Source of the DNA: Mycobacterium sp.
GTDB lineage: Bacteria; Actinomycetota; Actinomycetes; Mycobacteriales; Mycobacteriaceae
Length of the DNA: 64,000 nucleotides
NCBI GenBank assembly: GCA_016197405.1
Contig: JACPVR010000005.1
Location: forward strand, 1-64,000
Direction: 5' to 3'
Position 1 is the stretch's first letter. Every line of letters begins with the position of its first letter. Below the pieces are notes generated by a model. It was not told the DNA's origin. It was given only the letters and a program-made list of their open reading frames with translations, and searched no databases. The position numbers and the translations under genes are program-made. Positions 29,921 through 40,010 of the stretch are shown in pieces.

Positions 29921-30765
29921 TGCGAGGCCGGCTGGTAGCCGCGCTGGTAGCGGGTCAGCCCCTCCTGCATGACGGACGCGACCATCTCGCCGTACCGGTT
30001 GAACAGCTGGCCCTGGGTCAACGCCCGCCCGCCGCACGCCGAAGGCGACGACTGGTCGTAGAGCAGCCATTCGTCGGCGCGGAACGGCCGCATGAACCAC
30101 ATCGCGTGATCCAGCGAGGCGATGTTGAGGTGCTTGCGTTCATCGGGGTGGTTCACCTGCGCCGAACCCAGCAGGGTGAGGTCACTGAGATAGGCCAGCG
30201 CACAGATGTGCAGCACCGGATCATCGGGCAGCGGGTCGCGGTGGCGGAACCACACTTGCTGCTGAGAAGCCTTGCCGGGCAACCGATTCACCTGATCGCG
30301 CGGGACGATGCGGACATCCCACTCGTCGAACTGGCGAAAGCTGGCGTCGTCGAAGACCTTCGAGTTGGACATGAAATCGGGGATGTCGTCCGGCGGCGGC
30401 GCGACCGGCATGGCGTCCTGATGCTCGATACCGCTCTGGTCGGCCTGGAACGACGCCGACATCGAGAAGATGGTCTCGCCGTGCTGGATTGCCGTCACCC
30501 GGCGCGTGCAGAACGACCCACCGTCGCGGATCCGCTCCACGGTGTACACCGAGGGTGAGCGGGCGTCACCGCCGCGCAGGAAGTACCCGTGCAGCGAGTG
30601 CACCTGGAACTTCGGATCCACCGTGCGGACCGCCGACACCAGGGACTGCCCGGCGACGTGTCCGCCGAAGGTGCGCTGCAGGAAGCCCGATTCCGGACTG
30701 AAGACCCCGCCGCGATAGATGTTGACCTCGATCTGTTCCAGGTCGAGGATCTCTTCGATCGCCAT
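29917..30765 (-). CDS. tesB: Acyl-CoA thioesterase II (TesB family)
   Basis: This 282-aa double-hotdog thioesterase hydrolyses acyl-CoA to free acid and CoA. The first hotdog contains [19 protein letters not shown] and [12 protein letters not shown], the second [28 protein letters not shown], all TesB landmarks. It lies between pdxS (9-nt gap) and pdxT (4-nt overlap). This arrangement is conserved in mycobacteria although no role in vitamin B6 synthesis is obvious. Confidence 0.94.
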   Translation of the reverse strand: MAIEEILDLEQIEVNIYRGGVFSPESGFLQRTFGGHVAGQSLVSAVRTVDPKFQVHSLHGYFLRGGDARSPSVYTVERIRDGGSFCTRRVTAIQHGETIFSMSASFQADQSGIEHQDAMPVAPPPDDIPDFMSNSKVFDDASFRQFDEWDVRIVPRDQVNRLPGKASQQQVWFRHRDPLPDDPVLHICALAYLSDLTLLGSAQVNHPDERKHLNIASLDHAMWFMRPFRADEWLLYDQSSPSACGGRALTQGQLFNRYGEMVASVMQEGLTRYQRGYQPASQ

Positions 30766-30774
30766 CCGTGGGCG

Positions 30775-31704
30775 TTACCAGCCGCGCGAAGCGAGTCGGT
30801 GCGGCGCCGCGATGTCCTCCACGTTGATACCGACCATCGCCTCACCGAGCCCGCGCGACACCTTGGCCAGCACATCGGGATCGTCGTAGAACGTGGTGGC
30901 CTTGACGATGGCGGCGGCCCGCTGCGCGGGATCGCCGGATTTGAAGATGCCCGAGCCGACGAAAACGCCTTCGGCGCCGAGCTGCATCATCATCGCCGCG
31001 TCCGCCGGGGTGGCGATACCGCCCGCAGTGAAAAGCGTCACCGGCAGCTTGCCCGTCCGGGCGACCTCGGCGACCAGCTCGTAGGGGGCCTGCAACTCCT
31101 TGGCAGCCACGAACAGCTCGTCCTCCGACAGCGAGGTCAACCGGCGGATCTCGCCGCCGATCTTGCGCATGTGGGTCGTCGCGTTGGAGACGTCGCCGGT
31201 GCCTGCCTCGCCCTTGGACCGGATCATCGCCGCGCCCTCGGTGAGCCGGCGCAGCGCCTCACCGAGATTGGTGGCGCCGCACACGAACGGCACGGTGAAC
31301 TTCCACTTGTCGATGTGGTGTTCGTAATCGGCCGGGGTGAGAACCTCGGACTCGTCGATGTAGTCCACGCCGAGGCTCTGCAGGATCTGCGCCTCGACGA
31401 AATGCCCGATCCGGGCCTTGGCCATCACCGGGATGGTCACCGCCGAGATGATGCCCTCGATCATGTCGGGGTCGCTCATCCGCGACACACCGCCCTGGGC
31501 GCGGATATCTGCCGGTACACGTTCCAGTGCCATCACGGCGACGGCACCTGCGCCTTCGGCGATTCGCGCCTGCTCGGGCGTGACGACGTCCATGATGACG
31601 CCACCCTTGAGCATCTCCGCCATCCCGCGCTTGACCCGGGCTGTTCCGGTAGCGGCGTTGGCCGAGCCATTGGTGTGAGCGCCCTGAACTTCTGGCCTGT
31701 CCAC
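30775..31704 (-). CDS. pdxS: Pyridoxal 5'-phosphate synthase subunit PdxS
   Basis: PdxS (309 aa) assembles PLP from ribose 5-phosphate, glyceraldehyde 3-phosphate and ammonia supplied by PdxT. The TIM-barrel sequence is canonical: [20 protein letters not shown], the catalytic Lys96 in [16 protein letters not shown], and EGAGTGDV-like phosphate-binding residues in [12 protein letters not shown]. The start is a GTG at 31704 with AAGGAG 8 nt upstream. It is the first gene of pdxS-tesB-pdxT. Confidence 0.97.
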   Translation of the reverse strand: MDRPEVQGAHTNGSANAATGTARVKRGMAEMLKGGVIMDVVTPEQARIAEGAGAVAVMALERVPADIRAQGGVSRMSDPDMIEGIISAVTIPVMAKARIGHFVEAQILQSLGVDYIDESEVLTPADYEHHIDKWKFTVPFVCGATNLGEALRRLTEGAAMIRSKGEAGTGDVSNATTHMRKIGGEIRRLTSLSEDELFVAAKELQAPYELVAEVARTGKLPVTLFTAGGIATPADAAMMMQLGAEGVFVGSGIFKSGDPAQRAAAIVKATTFYDDPDVLAKVSRGLGEAMVGINVEDIAAPHRLASRGW

Positions 31705-31724
31705 GGGATCTTCTCCTTAGATTG

Positions 31725-31752
31725 GTACCGCGCCAGTCTAGTGGTGCGGTAC
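31725..31752. promoter_or_regulatory. Inverted repeat in the pdxS upstream region
   Basis: GTACCGC (31725-31731) and GCGGTAC (31746-31752) are inverted repeats 14 nt apart, 20 nt upstream of the pdxS GTG. This fits an operator, possibly for a MocR/PdxR-type regulator, but I did not find the published PdxR motif and no such regulator gene is in the window. It could instead be a short hairpin. Confidence 0.35.
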
Positions 31753-31764
31753 AAACCGACTTAA

Positions 31765-32817
31765 TCAGCGAATGGCCAACGGTGCGGACGCCGGTCGCGG
31801 CGCCGCGGCCGGGTTACCGCCGGCCATGTCGTTTGCGCTGGCCAGCAGCTCACCGAGCTGCAATGGGTAGACCATCTGACCGGCCGCCGAGAGCGCCGAG
31901 ATGTCTTGGGCATCACACCAGCGGTGGTCATGGATATAACGGCGTTCCAGATCGGTGCGCCCGGCCGCCGACGGTTCGAAACGCCGGGTCCGGTGCACGA
32001 AGAAGAACTCCTGGCTGCGCACCACCGACCCGTTGAAGTCGATGACGGCATCACGACGCCAGATCGGGCCGATCAGCGCCGCTGGGTCGGCGGACAGTCC
32101 GGTCTCCTCGGCCAGTTCCCGCACCGCGGCGTGCGCCAGCGGTTCGCCGTCGTGCGCCTCGCCGCCGACGGTGAACCACCAGCGGCGGGCGGTGCCGTCG
32201 GTGATGGCCGGATCGGAACCACAGAACAGCAGCACACAGCCGTACTCGTCGAGCAGCACCAGCCGCGCCGATGTGCGCAGCGCGGCGTCCGGCGCCATCC
32301 CGGCCGGCTCGGAGGCGCGCTCGGCGATCTCGAAGTACACCGGCAGCGCGGCATGCCCGCCCAGTCGCAGCAGCCGTACCGCAGGCCGCTCGCGCAGCGC
32401 CAGGGTGTCGCGGACGGCGTCGTTGTGGAACCGGCGGGCCAGCAGCACCCGGGCCTCGGCATCGGCCAGTTCGGCGACCAGGGCCGCGGGCAGCTTCTCC
32501 ACATCGACCAGCGCCAGCGCCGCCGACAGTTCGTTCTCGCTGGTTTCCCGTGTCGCCCGCGGGGCCCGTTCGGCCGCATCGGCCTGGGCGATGAGCCGTT
32601 TGCCTGCCGCGCTCACCCCGGCCGGGTCCCGGTAGGCCTGGGCGGCCACGGCCCGTGCGACGGCGGCACGCCGGCCCAGCGCGCCGTCGAGGGCCTGCCA
32701 GGACAGGTCGTAGCGCACGTGCAGCCGGTCGAGCCGGTTGGCGGTCTGAAAAGCCCACGCACCGACCAGTGCCAGCAGCACCAGCACCAGGACGCCGAGA
32801 ACGGCGAGCAACACCAT
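31765..32817 (-). CDS. Membrane-anchored NUDIX hydrolase
   Basis: This 350-aa protein has an N-terminal membrane helix (residues about 3-24), then a helical region (about 25-185) resembling LemA-type coiled sequence (NRLDRLHVRYDLSWQALDGA). A C-terminal NUDIX domain follows, with the box GGEAHDGEPLAHAAVREL then AEETGL (about residues 218-241), which fits GX5EX7REUXEEXGU. The substrate is unknown. It is the last gene of the thrS-pimA operon and its start shares one base with the pimA stop (TGATG). Confidence 0.88.
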   Translation of the reverse strand: MVLLAVLGVLVLVLLALVGAWAFQTANRLDRLHVRYDLSWQALDGALGRRAAVARAVAAQAYRDPAGVSAAGKRLIAQADAAERAPRATRETSENELSAALALVDVEKLPAALVAELADAEARVLLARRFHNDAVRDTLALRERPAVRLLRLGGHAALPVYFEIAERASEPAGMAPDAALRTSARLVLLDEYGCVLLFCGSDPAITDGTARRWWFTVGGEAHDGEPLAHAAVRELAEETGLSADPAALIGPIWRRDAVIDFNGSVVRSQEFFFVHRTRRFEPSAAGRTDLERRYIHDHRWCDAQDISALSAAGQMVYPLQLGELLASANDMAGGNPAAAPRPASAPLAIR

Positions 32818-33983
32818 CAGCTGATCTCCCGGGCCGCTTCGCCGCGGCCGTTGCCACCGGCGACCGTGACCTTCGCACCGGCGCCGGCGACGGTCTCGTA
32901 GACCCGCATGATCTCCTGCGCGACGACGGGCCAGTCGTAGCGTTTGACCGCCGCCGCGGCGGCCGCCACGTACCGGTCGCGGGCCGCATCGTCACCGAGC
33001 AGGTCGATCAGGGCGGCGGCCAGCGCCGCGGAGTCGTCGACCGGTACCAGCCGGCCCGCCGCACCGTCGTTGAGCACGCGCCGGAAAGCGTCGAGATCGC
33101 TGGCCACCACCGCGGTGCGGGCCGCCATGGCCTCGACCAGCACGATGCCGAAGCTCTCGCCTCCGGTGTTGGGTGCGCAGTACACGTCGGCGCTACGCAG
33201 CGCCGAGGCCTTCTCGGCGTCGTCGACCTGACCGAGGAAGCGCAGATGGTGCCCGAATTCGCCGGCCTCGCTGCGTAATTCGTCCTCGTCACCACGCCCG
33301 ACGATGAGCACCTCGACGTCGGGAAACGCCTCCGCCAGCGCCGGTAGCGCGCCGAGCAGCACCGCCATCCCCTTGCGGGGTTCGTCGAAACGGCCGAGGA
33401 ACAGCACCGACCGGCCGGGCCGCGGGTAGCCCGCCAGCAGTGGCGCGGCGGCGATCGCGCGGACGTCGACACCGTTGGGGATCTCGACGGCGTCCGAGCC
33501 CAGCGCCTCCATCTGCCAGCGCCGCGCCAGGTCGGATACCGCGATGCGCCCGACGATCTTCTCGTGCCAGGGCCGCAGGATGCCGGCGAAGACGCTGAGC
33601 GTGAACGATTTGGTGGTCGAGGTGTGGAAGGTGGCCACGATTGGCCCTTCGGCGATCATCAGCGCCAGCATCGACAGGCTGGGGGCATTGGGCTCGTGCA
33701 GGTGCAGGACGTCGAAATCGCCGTGGGCAAGCCATTTCTTGACCTTGCGGTGCGTTGCCGGGCCGAACCGCAGCCGGGCCACCGACCCGTTGTACGGGAT
33801 CGGCACGGCCTTACCGCCGGACACCACGAATTCGGGCAGAGCGGCTCCGGCCTCCGGTGAGGACGGTGCCAGCACGCTGACATGGTGCCCCCGCGCCCGC
33901 ATCACCTCGGCCAGCTGCAACACATGCGATTGCACCCCGCCGGGTACGTCGAAGGAGTACGGGCACACCATCCCGATGCGCAT
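32817..33983 (-). CDS. pimA: Phosphatidylinositol alpha-mannosyltransferase PimA
   Basis: PimA (388 aa) adds the first mannose from GDP-mannose to phosphatidylinositol on the inner face of the membrane. The GT4 N-terminal motif MRIGMVCPYSFDVPGGVQSHV is intact, and the nucleotide-sugar site FLGRFDEPRKGM and the EX7E-type ESFGIVLVE are present. I chose the ATG at 33983, which overlaps the acyltransferase stop by one base (TAATG). An extension to 34064 is out of family. Confidence 0.96.
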   Translation of the reverse strand: MRIGMVCPYSFDVPGGVQSHVLQLAEVMRARGHHVSVLAPSSPEAGAALPEFVVSGGKAVPIPYNGSVARLRFGPATHRKVKKWLAHGDFDVLHLHEPNAPSLSMLALMIAEGPIVATFHTSTTKSFTLSVFAGILRPWHEKIVGRIAVSDLARRWQMEALGSDAVEIPNGVDVRAIAAAPLLAGYPRPGRSVLFLGRFDEPRKGMAVLLGALPALAEAFPDVEVLIVGRGDEDELRSEAGEFGHHLRFLGQVDDAEKASALRSADVYCAPNTGGESFGIVLVEAMAARTAVVASDLDAFRRVLNDGAAGRLVPVDDSAALAAALIDLLGDDAARDRYVAAAAAAVKRYDWPVVAQEIMRVYETVAGAGAKVTVAGGNGRGEAAREIS

Positions 33984-34972
33984 TACGACAGCCCTGAGTC
34001 CGGACCGGTACCCGCTGTGCCGGAGAGCTTCGCGCGGCGCCCGGCAGGCAGGTCGGCGACCCACTGCGGCTGCAGCATGTGCCAGTCCTCGGGGTGCGCG
34101 GCGATGCCCCGGGCGAACACGTCTGCCAGTGCCTGGGTTATCACCGGCACCTCACCGGAACCGACATCGATGCCGGGATGCACGTCGAAGACCCAGCTGT
34201 CCGGGGTGTTGTAGCAGTGCACCGGATGCAGCGGCGCACCGGTCTGCAGGGCGAGCTTGGCGGCGCCGGCCGGCAGCCGCGTTGTCTCGCCGAAGAATTC
34301 GACCTCGACGCCGCGATGGGTCAGGTCGCGGTCGGCCATCAGGCAGACGATCCGGTTGGCGCGCAGTCGGTCCGCGAGCACCTCGAACGGTGGCCGTTCG
34401 CCGCCGGTCAGCGGCAGCATCTCGAAGCCCAGCGTCTCGCGGTAGTCGACGAAGCGCTGATACAGCGATTCCGGTTTGAGCCGTTCGGCGACGGTGGTGA
34501 ACTGGCCGTAATGGGCCACCACCCACACGCCGGCCATATCCCAGTTGCCGCTGTGCGGCAGCGCCAGGATGGCGCCGCGGCCGGCGGCCAGTGCCGCGTC
34601 GATGTGCTCGCTGCCCAGCAGGCAGTCTTCGATACGCACGCGCAACTTCTCGGGATTCATCGACGGCAGCCGGAACGCTTCGCGCCAGTACCGGGCGTAG
34701 GACGCCAGCGCCGCACGCATCAGCTCGTCGGGCACCTGCTCGGGTGTCACCCCGACGACGCGGGACAGGTTCTTGCGCAGCTGCAGCGGTCCCCCGCTGC
34801 GCGCGGCGTACCACGCACCGGCGTCGAAGGCGTTGCGGGCGACGACTTCCGGCATGGCGCGCACCAGCTGCCAGCCCGCGGCGTAACCGAGGTCGGCCGT
34901 GCGGCCGCCCAGCGCGGCACCGATATCACCCAGACCGTCCCAGCCCGGAATCCGCCCCGGCAGTCGAGCCAT
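33983..34972 (-). CDS. patA: Phosphatidylinositol mannoside acyltransferase
   Basis: This 329-aa acyltransferase (HtrB/LpxL family) acylates the mannose of PIM1/PIM2. The catalytic HX4D motif is in ILALPHSGNWDMAG, and TRLPAGAAKLALQTGAPLHPVHC is the family's second block. I chose the ATG at 34972, overlapping the pgsA stop by one base (TGATG). The frame extending to 35137 overlaps pgsA. It sits between pgsA and pimA as in M. tuberculosis (Rv2611c), which supports the symbol. Confidence 0.93.
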   Translation of the reverse strand: MARLPGRIPGWDGLGDIGAALGGRTADLGYAAGWQLVRAMPEVVARNAFDAGAWYAARSGGPLQLRKNLSRVVGVTPEQVPDELMRAALASYARYWREAFRLPSMNPEKLRVRIEDCLLGSEHIDAALAAGRGAILALPHSGNWDMAGVWVVAHYGQFTTVAERLKPESLYQRFVDYRETLGFEMLPLTGGERPPFEVLADRLRANRIVCLMADRDLTHRGVEVEFFGETTRLPAGAAKLALQTGAPLHPVHCYNTPDSWVFDVHPGIDVGSGEVPVITQALADVFARGIAAHPEDWHMLQPQWVADLPAGRRAKLSGTAGTGPDSGLS

Positions 34973-35658
34973 CAGGTTCCACTCGACTCGGACGGACCGG
35001 GGTCCTGGGCCGTCGCGGGCTCGGTGCCCGGCAGCGCGTCCATGGCTCCGGGTGAGGACCGCACGGTGTGCAGCCGTTGCGCCAGGGTTACCAGACTGGC
35101 CACCGCCAGCACCCACATCGACACCGCGAAAAGCCATGGCATGTGCAGGAACGGCACACCGGACAGGCCGGCGCCGGCCAGCGCGATGACCAGACGTTCG
35201 GGCCTTTCGATGAGGCCGCCGTCACCGCGCAGACCACTGGCCTCGGCGCGGGCCTTCACATACGAGATGACCTGGGAGGTGACCAGGCAGATCATGATGG
35301 CCACCACCAGCGATGCGCTGCGCACCCCGAAGGCCGCCCACCAGGCCAGCCCGCAGAACACCGCACCGTCGGCGATCCGGTCGCAGGTGGCGTCCAGTAC
35401 CGCACCGAACCGGGTGCCGAAACCTCGTTCTCGGGCCATCGCCCCGTCGAGCATGTCGGCCAGCACGAAGACGAAGACCGAGAAGGCGCCCCACCACAAC
35501 TGTCCGATCGGGAACAGCGTCAGCGCCGCGACGACGCTGCCCGCGGTTCCGACGATGGTGATGGCATCGGGAGTCAGGCCGGCGCGCAACGCAACCCGGG
35601 CCACCGGCCGCGACAGCTTGGTGTAGGCCGCGCGGGTCATCAGGTAGAAATTGCTCAC
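34972..35658 (-). CDS. pgsA: Phosphatidylinositol phosphate synthase (CDP-alcohol phosphotransferase)
   Basis: This 228-aa integral membrane enzyme joins CDP-diacylglycerol and inositol phosphate to make phosphatidylinositol phosphate, the precursor of PI and PIMs. The CDP-OH-P motif DGX2ARX8GX3DX3D is complete in LDGAMARERGFGTRFGAV then LDATCD. About six membrane helices are predicted. I chose the GTG at 35658, which overlaps the HIT-gene stop as GTGA and aligns with the known mycobacterial N-terminus. A longer start at 35673 is possible. Confidence 0.93.
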   Translation of the reverse strand: MSNFYLMTRAAYTKLSRPVARVALRAGLTPDAITIVGTAGSVVAALTLFPIGQLWWGAFSVFVFVLADMLDGAMARERGFGTRFGAVLDATCDRIADGAVFCGLAWWAAFGVRSASLVVAIMICLVTSQVISYVKARAEASGLRGDGGLIERPERLVIALAGAGLSGVPFLHMPWLFAVSMWVLAVASLVTLAQRLHTVRSSPGAMDALPGTEPATAQDPGPSESSGT

Positions 35659-36242
35659 CGCTGCTTGTCCCACTCGGTGGCCAGCAGGGTCCGGGTGTCG
35701 CTGAGCAGCTGCGGGATCACCTTGGTGGCCCCGATGATGGTGATGAAGTTGGCATCCCCGCTCCAGCGCGGCACCACGTGCATGTGCAGGTGCTCGGCCA
35801 GCGAGCCGCCCGCCGACCTGCCCAGGTTGAGTCCGACGTTGAAACCGTCCGGCCGCGACACCCCCTTGATGACGCGGATCGCCTTCTGCGTGAACGCCAT
35901 CAGCTCGCAGCTCTCGGCTTCGGTGAGGTCTTCGAGTTCGGACACCCGCCGGTATGGCACCACCATCAGATGCCCGGGGTTGTACGGGTAGAGGTTGAGC
36001 ACCACGTAGACGTGCTCACCGCGCGCCACCATCAGGCCGTCCTCGTCGGACATCTGCGGGATGTCGGTGAACGGCTCCTTGGATCCCTTGGAACCCACCG
36101 AGGGGCCGTCGGCGTCCTCGGTGCTGCCGCGCTTCTTCATCGGCGATTCGGCGATGTAGCTCATCCGATGCGGAGTCCACAACCGCTGCAGGTGATCCGG
36201 AACGCCGACGCCCTGATCGACGATGTCCCGCTGCTCGCTCAC
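35655..36242 (-). CDS. HIT-domain protein (AP4A phosphorylase type)
   Basis: This 195-aa protein carries the histidine triad [10 protein letters not shown] (HxHxHxx) near residue 152, with upstream [18 protein letters not shown] typical of the AP4A phosphorylase-like branch. The homolog Rv2613c has been characterised as an AP4A phosphorylase; transfer of that function is inferred from position and motif. The GTG start overlaps the thrS stop by 4 nt. Confidence 0.93.
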   Translation of the reverse strand: MSEQRDIVDQGVGVPDHLQRLWTPHRMSYIAESPMKKRGSTEDADGPSVGSKGSKEPFTDIPQMSDEDGLMVARGEHVYVVLNLYPYNPGHLMVVPYRRVSELEDLTEAESCELMAFTQKAIRVIKGVSRPDGFNVGLNLGRSAGGSLAEHLHMHVVPRWSGDANFITIIGATKVIPQLLSDTRTLLATEWDKQR

Positions 36243-38305
36243 GTCGCGCTGACCGCCTCGATGTAGGAGGACACCAATTCCGCGGTGGGAAAGGCATTTT
36301 CACGGGTGCTGACCCATTTTGCAATCGCCGCCACGGCCTGATCCCGCGGGACGCCGTTGATCTGGGTGCGGTCGGCGAACCGGAAGCTCACCGCGCCGGA
36401 CTCGACGTCGCGGTCACCGGCCAGCAACATGAACGGCACCCGCAGGTTGGTCTGGTTGACGATCTTCTTGGCCATCCGGTCGTCGCTGGCGTCCACCTCG
36501 GCGCGGATCGCGTGCGAGCGCAGTTGCGCGGCAACCTCTTCCAGGTACGGGACGTGAGCGTCGGCGACCGGGACGCCGGCCACCTGGACGGGCGCCAGCC
36601 AGGCCGGGAATGCGCCGGCGTAATGCTCGGTGAGCACGCCGATGAACCGTTCGATCGACCCGAACAGCGCCCGGTGGATCAGCACGGGACGCTTACGGGT
36701 TCCGTCCTGGGCGGTGTATTCCAGTTCGAAGCGATCCGGCATGTTGAAGTCCAGCTGGATCGTCGACATCTGCCAGTGCCTGCCGAGCGCATCTTTGACC
36801 TGCACCGAGATCTTGGGTCCGTAGAAGGCCGCACCGCCCGGATCGGGCACCAGCGCCAGCCCGGACGCCTCGGCGACCTCGCGCAGCGTGCTGGTGGCCT
36901 CTTCCCACACCTCGTCGGAGCCGACGTACTTGTCCGGGTCCTTGGTGGAGAGTTCCAGGTAGAAATCGTCCAGGCCGTAGTCGGCGAGCAGGTCGAGGAC
37001 GAACTGCAGCAGCGAGGAGAGCTCGTCGCGCATCTGTTCCAGCGTGGTGTAGATGTGCGAATCGTCCTGCGTCATGCCGCGGACCCGGGTCAGCCCGTGG
37101 ATGACGCCAGATTTCTCGTACCGGTACACCGACCCGAACTCGAAGAGCCGCAAGGGCAATTCGCGGTAGGAGCGCCCCCGGGACCGGTAGATCAGGTGAT
37201 GCATGGGGCAGTTCATCGGTTTGAGGTAGTAGTTCTGCCCCGGTTTGCGCAGCGTGCCGTCGTCGAGGTACTCGGCGTCGATGTGCATCGGGGGGAACAT
37301 GCCGTCGGCGTACCACTCCAGGTGCCCGGAGGTGACGTAGAGCTGTTCTTTGGTGATGTGCGGGGTGTTGACGAACTGGTAGCCGGCCTCGACATGCTTC
37401 TTGCGCGAGTAGTCCTCCAGTTCCTTGCGCAGGATGCCGCCGCGCGGATGGAAAACCGGCAGCCCGGAACCCAGTTCGTCGGGGAAGCTGAACAGATCGA
37501 GTTCGACACCGAGCTTGCGGTGGTCACGCCGCAGCGCTTCCTCGATGAGCAGCAGGTGCGCGTCGAGCGCCTCCTGCGACTCCCACGCGGTGCCGTAGAT
37601 GCGCTGCAGGCTGGCGTTGTTCTGGTCGCCGCGCCAGTAGGCCGCCGAGCTGCGGGTGAGCTTGAACGCCGGGATGTAGCGGGTGGTCGGGATGTGCGGG
37701 CCGCGGCACAGGTCGCCCCAGATCCGTTCGCGGGTGCGGGGATTGAGGTTGTCGTAGGCCGTCAGCTCGTCGCCACCGACCTCCATGACGTCCGGGTCGC
37801 CGGATTTGTCGTCGACCAGCTCGAGTTTGTAGGGCTCGCCGGCCAGTTCGCGGCGCGCCTCGTCCTTGGACTCGTAGACCCGCCGGGCGAACAGCTGACC
37901 ATCCTTGATGATCTTCTGCATGCGCTTTTCGAGTTTGGCGAGATCTTCCGGGGTGAACGGCTCTGCGACGTCGAAGTCGTAGTAGAAGCCGTCGGTGATC
38001 GGCGGGCCGATGCCGAGCTTGGCGGCCGGGAACAGCTCCTGCACGGCCTGGGCGAGCACGTGGGCCGCCGAGTGCCGGATGACGCTGCGCCCTTCCTCGG
38101 TGTAGGCGGGTACCGGCTCGACGTCGACATCGGTGTCCGGTGCCCAGCTCAGGTCGCGCAATGCGCCGTCGGCATCCTTGACCACGACGATGGCATCGGG
38201 CTCACCGCGGCCGGGCAAACCGGCGTCGCGCACTGCCGCACCCGCCGTCGTGCCCGCCGGGACCCGGATCACGGCGGTCGGGGCGGGGTGTACGGGGGCG
38301 CTCAT
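36239..38305 (-). CDS. thrS: Threonine-tRNA ligase
   Basis: ThrRS (688 aa) charges tRNA-Thr. The order is an N-terminal TGS domain, the editing domain with [17 protein letters not shown] (H-x3-H zinc/editing motif), the class II catalytic core with [20 protein letters not shown] and the [14 protein letters not shown] motif 2 region, and a C-terminal anticodon-binding domain. It is the first gene of the run thrS-HIT-pgsA-patA-pimA-nudix, in which every junction is an overlap of one or four bases. Confidence 0.97.
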   Translation of the reverse strand: MSAPVHPAPTAVIRVPAGTTAGAAVRDAGLPGRGEPDAIVVVKDADGALRDLSWAPDTDVDVEPVPAYTEEGRSVIRHSAAHVLAQAVQELFPAAKLGIGPPITDGFYYDFDVAEPFTPEDLAKLEKRMQKIIKDGQLFARRVYESKDEARRELAGEPYKLELVDDKSGDPDVMEVGGDELTAYDNLNPRTRERIWGDLCRGPHIPTTRYIPAFKLTRSSAAYWRGDQNNASLQRIYGTAWESQEALDAHLLLIEEALRRDHRKLGVELDLFSFPDELGSGLPVFHPRGGILRKELEDYSRKKHVEAGYQFVNTPHITKEQLYVTSGHLEWYADGMFPPMHIDAEYLDDGTLRKPGQNYYLKPMNCPMHHLIYRSRGRSYRELPLRLFEFGSVYRYEKSGVIHGLTRVRGMTQDDSHIYTTLEQMRDELSSLLQFVLDLLADYGLDDFYLELSTKDPDKYVGSDEVWEEATSTLREVAEASGLALVPDPGGAAFYGPKISVQVKDALGRHWQMSTIQLDFNMPDRFELEYTAQDGTRKRPVLIHRALFGSIERFIGVLTEHYAGAFPAWLAPVQVAGVPVADAHVPYLEEVAAQLRSHAIRAEVDASDDRMAKKIVNQTNLRVPFMLLAGDRDVESGAVSFRFADRTQINGVPRDQAVAAIAKWVSTRENAFPTAELVSSYIEAVSAT

Positions 38306-38368
38306 CAGGTGCTCTCCATGTTCACGTGCGGGTGGTGCCGGACGCGACCATGCTATCGGGGTGGGTTG

Positions 38369-38773
38369 TCAGGACCCCAGGCCGATCGGACTTTGCAGCC
38401 ACGGCTGCGACACACCGACCCAGCCCGCGACGGTGCTCAGCGCGCCGAGCACCCACAGGGTGCCGAGCACGACCAGCATGGTCAGCAACGCTCCCAGCGC
38501 CCGCACCCACAGCGCCTGGTTGCCGAACCAGTCGGTGAAGGCGTCATAGCGGCCCTTGGAGAACCGCAGCGTCTTGTGCGCCCAGGCGAACTCGCTGGCC
38601 AGAATGGCCAGGCCGACAAACACGATGGCCCAGCCGGGGCCGGGATAGGGAATCGCGATGACACCGGCCACCAGCACCACCGCACCGGTGACGCCGACCA
38701 TGGCCCGGTAGGCGGCGTTGGTCATCGGCCGGGCGCGCACCGCTTCGCGCCAGCGCTGCAGTCGCTCGATCAC
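38369..38773 (-). CDS. PGPGW (TIGR02611-like) small membrane protein
   Basis: This 134-aa protein has an N-terminal helix (VIERLQRWREAVRARPMTNAA) and membrane segments at about residues 26-42, 46-62 and 90-115. The motif PYPGPGWAIVFVGLAILASEF between the first two defines the PGPGW family. Function is unknown. I chose the GTG at 38773, which overlaps the thioesterase stop as GTGA. Confidence 0.85.
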   Translation of the reverse strand: MIERLQRWREAVRARPMTNAAYRAMVGVTGAVVLVAGVIAIPYPGPGWAIVFVGLAILASEFAWAHKTLRFSKGRYDAFTDWFGNQALWVRALGALLTMLVVLGTLWVLGALSTVAGWVGVSQPWLQSPIGLGS

Positions 38774-39405
38774 GGCTGGCCCGGTTTGAGTTTGACGAAC
38801 AATGCGTGCGCCTCGGTGAGCAGGGTGTCGCCGTCGTACACCCGGGCGGCGACGTTGATCTTGCGGCCCTGCTCGCCGGCCAGCTCGGCCTCGACCCGCA
38901 GGGTCTTCTCGATCGGCACGATGGCGCGGTAGTCGATGTGCAGGAACGCCGTGCGCTGGTGGCGCTGCCCGGTCAGCAGCACCGCCGTCAGCCCCAGCAC
39001 CGAGTCGAACATCAGCCCGATGGCGCCGCCGTGGGCGGCACTGTTGCGGCCCAGGTGGAAGCGCGAGAACCGCACCGAGCCGGCGACCCGGCCGTCGTCG
39101 GTCCGGGACAGCTCCATCGGGACGTTTAGCACGTTGCCGCGATTGGGCAGGTCGAGGCGGCGCCCGGACGGCGACGACCATTCGTCGGCCTGGAACGGCG
39201 CCAGCAGCGCGGTGACCTTGTCGAGCAGGTCGGCGGCCTCGGAGATCACCTCGTCGGGGGCGTCGGCGCCGCGCGCCTGGTCCTGCAGGGTGCGCACCGC
39301 CGCGACGAACCGCCCGTAGTCCGGACCGCCCTTGGTGGTCGGTGTGGGCGGGTTGAATCCGCCGCCGGGGTGAGTACTGGGCACACCGACACCGTATTGC
39401 ACCAT
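38770..39405 (-). CDS. PaaI-type (4HBT) thioesterase
   Basis: This 211-aa protein has a C-terminal single hotdog domain with NSAAHGGAIGLMFDSVLGL, the PaaI-like active-site segment, and TAFLHIDYRAIVPIEKTL. The N-terminal 70 residues (GGGFNPPTPTTKGGPDY) are an extension seen in mycobacterial members. It probably hydrolyses an acyl-CoA, substrate unknown. The ATG at 39405 is preferred over the upstream 39465 because the extra residues are not family-like, but no clear Shine-Dalgarno supports it. Confidence 0.85.
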   Translation of the reverse strand: MVQYGVGVPSTHPGGGFNPPTPTTKGGPDYGRFVAAVRTLQDQARGADAPDEVISEAADLLDKVTALLAPFQADEWSSPSGRRLDLPNRGNVLNVPMELSRTDDGRVAGSVRFSRFHLGRNSAAHGGAIGLMFDSVLGLTAVLLTGQRHQRTAFLHIDYRAIVPIEKTLRVEAELAGEQGRKINVAARVYDGDTLLTEAHALFVKLKPGQP

Positions 39406-39487
39406 GGTGGCCGCAGCTTCCCGCGCTGCGTGTGAAGTCCGTACAGTCCAGCCGACACAGCACATTTGGCTGATGAGGAGGCGTGGT

Positions 39488-39991
39488 TTGCGACTCGGTG
39501 ATCTTGCGGCGCTGCCGCTGACCTACGAACAGGTCGGTGCCACCGGTGACGGTATGACCTTGCCCGCGGGCTATCACCATGTGCGGGTCGGTGCGCAGAT
39601 CGGCAGCGGCCGGGACCGCTTCGAGCACGCGGCCGCGTCGGTGCTGCGGTACGGCATGCTGCGTGGCGCCCATGTGCGCGTCAGTGCCAGCACCGAGGTG
39701 GCGCAGGTGGGCACGGCGGTGCTGGGCCGGCTGGGGCCGTTCCAGGCGCCGTGCCGCGTGGTCTACGTCGTCGACGAACCGAACTGCCACGGCTTCGCCT
39801 ACGGCACGCTTCCGGGTCACCCGGTCAGCGGCGAGGAACGCTTCGCGGTGCGCTACGAACCGCGCACCGATTCGGTGTATGCCGAGGTGGTCGCGTTCTC
39901 GCGACCCGCCACGGTGTTCAGCACGCTCGCCGGCCCGGCGTTGCCACTGGTCCAGCGCCTTGTCACCAGGAGATACCTGCAGGCGGTCTAG
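39488..39991 (+). CDS. DUF1990 family protein
   Basis: This 167-aa protein matches DUF1990: LPLTYEQVGAT at the N-terminus, GSGRDRFEHAAASVLRYGMLRG, and CHGFAYGTLPGHPVSGEERF. The last is the most conserved part, and function is unknown. I chose the TTG at 39488 because GAGGAGG lies 6 nt upstream and the length then matches the roughly 166 aa of Rv2616. An ATG at 39473 would overlap that Shine-Dalgarno. Confidence 0.85.
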   Translation: MRLGDLAALPLTYEQVGATGDGMTLPAGYHHVRVGAQIGSGRDRFEHAAASVLRYGMLRGAHVRVSASTEVAQVGTAVLGRLGPFQAPCRVVYVVDEPNCHGFAYGTLPGHPVSGEERFAVRYEPRTDSVYAEVVAFSRPATVFSTLAGPALPLVQRLVTRRYLQAV

Positions 39992-40003
39992 GTCCTGCAG
40001 GTA
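39974..40003. terminator. Hairpin between convergent DUF1990 and methyltransferase genes
   Basis: TACCTGCAGG (39974-39983) and CCTGCAGGTA (39994-40003) form a perfect 10-bp stem with a 10-nt loop that contains the DUF1990 stop codon. It ends 8 nt before the methyltransferase stop, so it can serve both strands. No T tract is present. Confidence 0.6.
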
Positions 40004-40010
40004 CCCGGTG

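Noticed and set aside
31725..31752. Confirmed PdxR operator
   Set aside because: An inverted repeat is present, but the known PdxR motif is not matched and no MocR-type regulator is nearby.
36512..38932. 806-codon plus-strand frame opposite thrS
   Set aside because: Shadow of thrS; Val/Gln/Arg-rich and lacking recognisable domains.
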